DNA from: Stramenopiles sp. TOSAG23-3
Taxonomy: Eukaryota > Sar
Assembly (NCBI GenBank): GCA_900128585.1
Contig: LT642505.1
Coordinates: 1 to 15,940 of the forward strand
Direction of reading: 5' to 3'
Length of the DNA: 15,940 nt
Shown: piece after piece, positions 14,076-15,940 of the stretch
Layout of the letters: each line of letters begins with the position of its first letter
Position numbering within the stretch: position 1 is the stretch's first letter
Translations under genes and position numbers: made by a program
Notes under the pieces: model-generated
The model's database searches: none
Seen by the model: only the letters and a program-made list of their open reading frames with translations
Told to the model about the DNA's origin: nothing

Positions 14076-15940
14076 ATGAGCACCAACCTAGACGAATTAA
14101 ACTCTACGGAGCAGCTGTGGGCGGAAAGTGTTGCTGAAAATGGCGAGGATGTTGCCGAAGATTTTATGATGACAGGAAGCATGACGGGGGACGGATCCTA
14201 CAACAATACTGGGCCGGGAACGAAGTCTCTTTCAAAGAAAGAGTTGCTCAAAAAGCACGTAACACCGGGTGGCGTGGTGTCCTCGTACAAAACTGTTCAG
14301 GCCTGCAACGACGAGCTTGAGCGTGGCAGAATCCAGCGTGAAGTTGAAACCGCAGAGTTGGACATGCTCGCCAAACGGAAAGTTGCGCTCGAAGCCCGGG
14401 AAAAATGCGAGCGTGAAATAGCGAAAAGAAGAGAGCTAGAACAGCACATCGAGAAGCTGAAGGAAGACATTGACCGTCTTCGCGGCCACAAAGAGAACAT
14501 GGCTATCGTTCGTAAGCATGAAAAAGAGCTCGCGCAAGCTCACTACCAGCTTGGGGAGCAGAAGGACTTTGTGGAACGGGAAACGAAACTGATGTATCAT
14601 GCGGAGAAGGAAGCTGACTATGCAGACATGCTTCTGGATAAATACAGCGATGCGAAGGATCGTCTAAAGGTTCATACGGTGGAGGAGAACGAAGAGGATA
14701 AAGTTGTCGCTAAATTTCGTATAAAGAAGGAAGAAAAGGCCGCGTTGCGCTTCGAGGAACGGCGGGCCAAGAAAAAGAAGCGCTTACAGAACCAAATGAA
14801 GGCCCAAGACGCTCTTGCGAAGAACCAGGTCCAAATTACAAAAATACAGCACGCCATTGCCAAAGACAACTACAGCACGCTGTTGGCCGAGCAAAAGGAA
14901 GTTCACGAAGAGGTTCTGGAGGTGCACTCAGCTGAGCATGAAAAACGGGCAAGGGCGATTTTGAAGCTGAAAAAGAGCACTGAGTTCGCCAACGCGCAGA
15001 TGCAAGGAAAAAATGCGAAGCGGAAAGCCAAAGAAAGGAAAACAGCGGCGAGGCAGAAGAGAGAATTCGATGCTATTTTGGCAGACGGGCGCAATCCCTA
15101 CGAAGAGTTTCGGCGCGAAAAGCAACAGGCGAAGCTTAAAGCCGACAAGCAGAAGCTGATTGACAAGGAGAAAAAGAACAAAGACGAGATAGCCAAGAAG
15201 ATGATCAAAGAAGAAATCCACTTTGTTAAGCAGGATAAAATTATCCGGGAGCATGCCAAGTTTGCTGATGTGTACCGCGATAGTTTGGGCAGGCACGTAG
15301 TGGAAGAGCGAAACAAGAAATACATGGAAAGCATGACCAAAACAGGAGAAGACTTTGTTGATCCCACTGGAAGGATGTTTCGTATCGAGGGGTCGTCTGT
15401 GACAGCAATCCCAGACAACTCGCTAGGGATTGGTCGTCTGGCCAAGACCAGACCTGATATTATAGCAAAGAAAGCCTCGGAAGCAAAAATGAGAGGGGTC
15501 ACTTTCAATGAAATGCATTCGTACGTCAAAGGTGCCGCAGAAGTAGATTCAGATGATGAAGGTGAGTCTAAACAGATGGACCAGTTCGAGGAATTGCTAG
15601 GAAAGGAGGAGCGCCCGGGACAGGCCCTTGGGATCAACACGACCGTTGCGGCGGCGGAAGAGGCAGCTTTCGAAGCATCTATCGGGACGCAAGGCCTAAT
15701 CAGCGGTGCAAATTCAGTAGATACTCGTTCCATGACCTCCTCTGCTACCTTGCAAGGGGCAGGCAAAAAAGTGTACGAGACCCGAAAGCTTACTAATTTG
15801 GAGCAGCAGTACATGACAGCGGCAAAGGAGCGGCAGAAAAAGAACATTATAGGAAAGCAGGTCGTGTGGGGGAAAGAGTTTAAAGGGGACGCGTTTATAT
15901 CGAAGCCCGCCAAATTAGTTTTCAAAGATTTTGAAGTAGG
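14076..15940 (+). CDS. CFAP74: CFAP74, N-terminal part (runs off window end)
   Basis: Seen: the frame opens at ATG 14076, with an in-frame TGA at 14061-14063 and G at -3. It stays open for 621 codons to the window edge with no stop. Residues 1-75 are acidic and Ser/Gly-rich. Residues about 80-430 are a long charged coiled coil, with an N-P-Y-E-E-F-R-R motif near 339. Residues about 430-590 are less ordered, with a D-P-T-G-R-M-F-R segment. From about 596 the block QVVWGKEFKGDAFISKP and then KDFEVG closely matches, from memory, the start of the first ASH/MSP-type domain of CFAP74. Known: CFAP74 (Chlamydomonas FAP74) belongs to the C1d projection of the axonemal central pair, with FAP46, FAP54 and FAP221, and affects ciliary beating. 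The remaining ASH-type domains should lie downstream of the window. It diverges from the androglobin-like gene. Confidence 0.88.
   Translation, partial: MSTNLDELNSTEQLWAESVAENGEDVAEDFMMTGSMTGDGSYNNTGPGTKSLSKKELLKKHVTPGGVVSSYKTVQACNDELERGRIQREVETAELDMLAKRKVALEAREKCEREIAKRRELEQHIEKLKEDIDRLRGHKENMAIVRKHEKELAQAHYQLGEQKDFVERETKLMYHAEKEADYADMLLDKYSDAKDRLKVHTVEENEEDKVVAKFRIKKEEKAALRFEERRAKKKKRLQNQMKAQDALAKNQVQITKIQHAIAKDNYSTLLAEQKEVHEEVLEVHSAEHEKRARAILKLKKSTEFANAQMQGKNAKRKAKERKTAARQKREFDAILADGRNPYEEFRREKQQAKLKADKQKLIDKEKKNKDEIAKKMIKEEIHFVKQDKIIREHAKFADVYRDSLGRHVVEERNKKYMESMTKTGEDFVDPTGRMFRIEGSSVTAIPDNSLGIGRLAKTRPDIIAKKASEAKMRGVTFNEMHSYVKGAAEVDSDDEGESKQMDQFEELLGKEERPGQALGINTTVAAAEEAAFEASIGTQGLISGANSVDTRSMTSSATLQGAGKKVYETRKLTNLEQQYMTAAKERQKKNIIGKQVVWGKEFKGDAFISKPAKLVFKDFEV

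Noticed and set aside
15098-15925. 275-codon Ser/Cys/Leu-rich frame on the - strand
   Set aside because: Antisense to CFAP74, whose sense frame has clear family signatures; Lys/Glu codons read backwards as Phe/Leu/Ser.
1-15940. CRISPR arrays, IS elements, transposases, retroelements or viral insertions
   Set aside because: No spaced direct repeats, terminal inverted repeats with a transposase, reverse transcriptase motifs or capsid-like genes were found.

Overview
The window looks like nuclear DNA of a flagellated, intron-poor unicellular eukaryote. Seven protein genes are visible, all as long uninterrupted reading frames under the standard code with TAA and TGA stops. AT-rich spacers with trinucleotide and homopurine/homopyrimidine repeats separate them. 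One protein has a clear mitochondrial presequence. Four of the seven have ciliary signatures: a MORN-repeat protein, a Dpy-30/RIIa-type small protein, an androglobin-like calpain relative and CFAP74. There are no bacterial operon features, IS elements, CRISPR arrays, rRNAs or convincing tRNAs. I cannot name the lineage; a zoosporic or flagellate protist, possibly a stramenopile, is a guess from gene structure.

Layout from left to right. (1) 208-1680 (+): SWIM zinc finger, FHA-like domain and C3HC4 RING in one protein, a probable E3 ubiquitin ligase with an unusual domain set. (2) 2451-4709 (+): large MORN-repeat protein with a coiled-coil C-terminus. (3) 4803-5042 (-): 79-residue Dpy-30/RIIa-like protein, convergent with gene 2. 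(4) 5939-6721 (+): mitochondrial protein that is essentially an SRP54 M domain without the GTPase. (5) 7154-8128 (-): conserved, possibly macro-fold protein whose frame is broken at a run of ten C (ten G on the coding strand). The family-like C-terminus continues in another frame down to 6973. (6) 8582-12418 (-): 1278-residue androglobin-like protein with no Cys before its calpain-like box. (7) 14076 to the window end (+): the N-terminal part of CFAP74, cut off at the start of its first ASH-type domain.

Genes 6 and 7 diverge from a 1.66 kb AT-rich spacer holding a four-run G-quadruplex motif next to an 18-nt perfect palindrome. Genes 3 and 4 diverge from a 0.9 kb spacer. CFAP74 places the locus with the axonemal central apparatus. 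The androglobin-like, MORN and Dpy-30-like proteins plausibly act in the same organelle, so the window may be a loose cluster of ciliary genes.

Most worth following up: the orphan mitochondrial SRP54 M-domain protein, the SWIM-FHA-RING architecture, and the homopolymer frameshift in gene 5.
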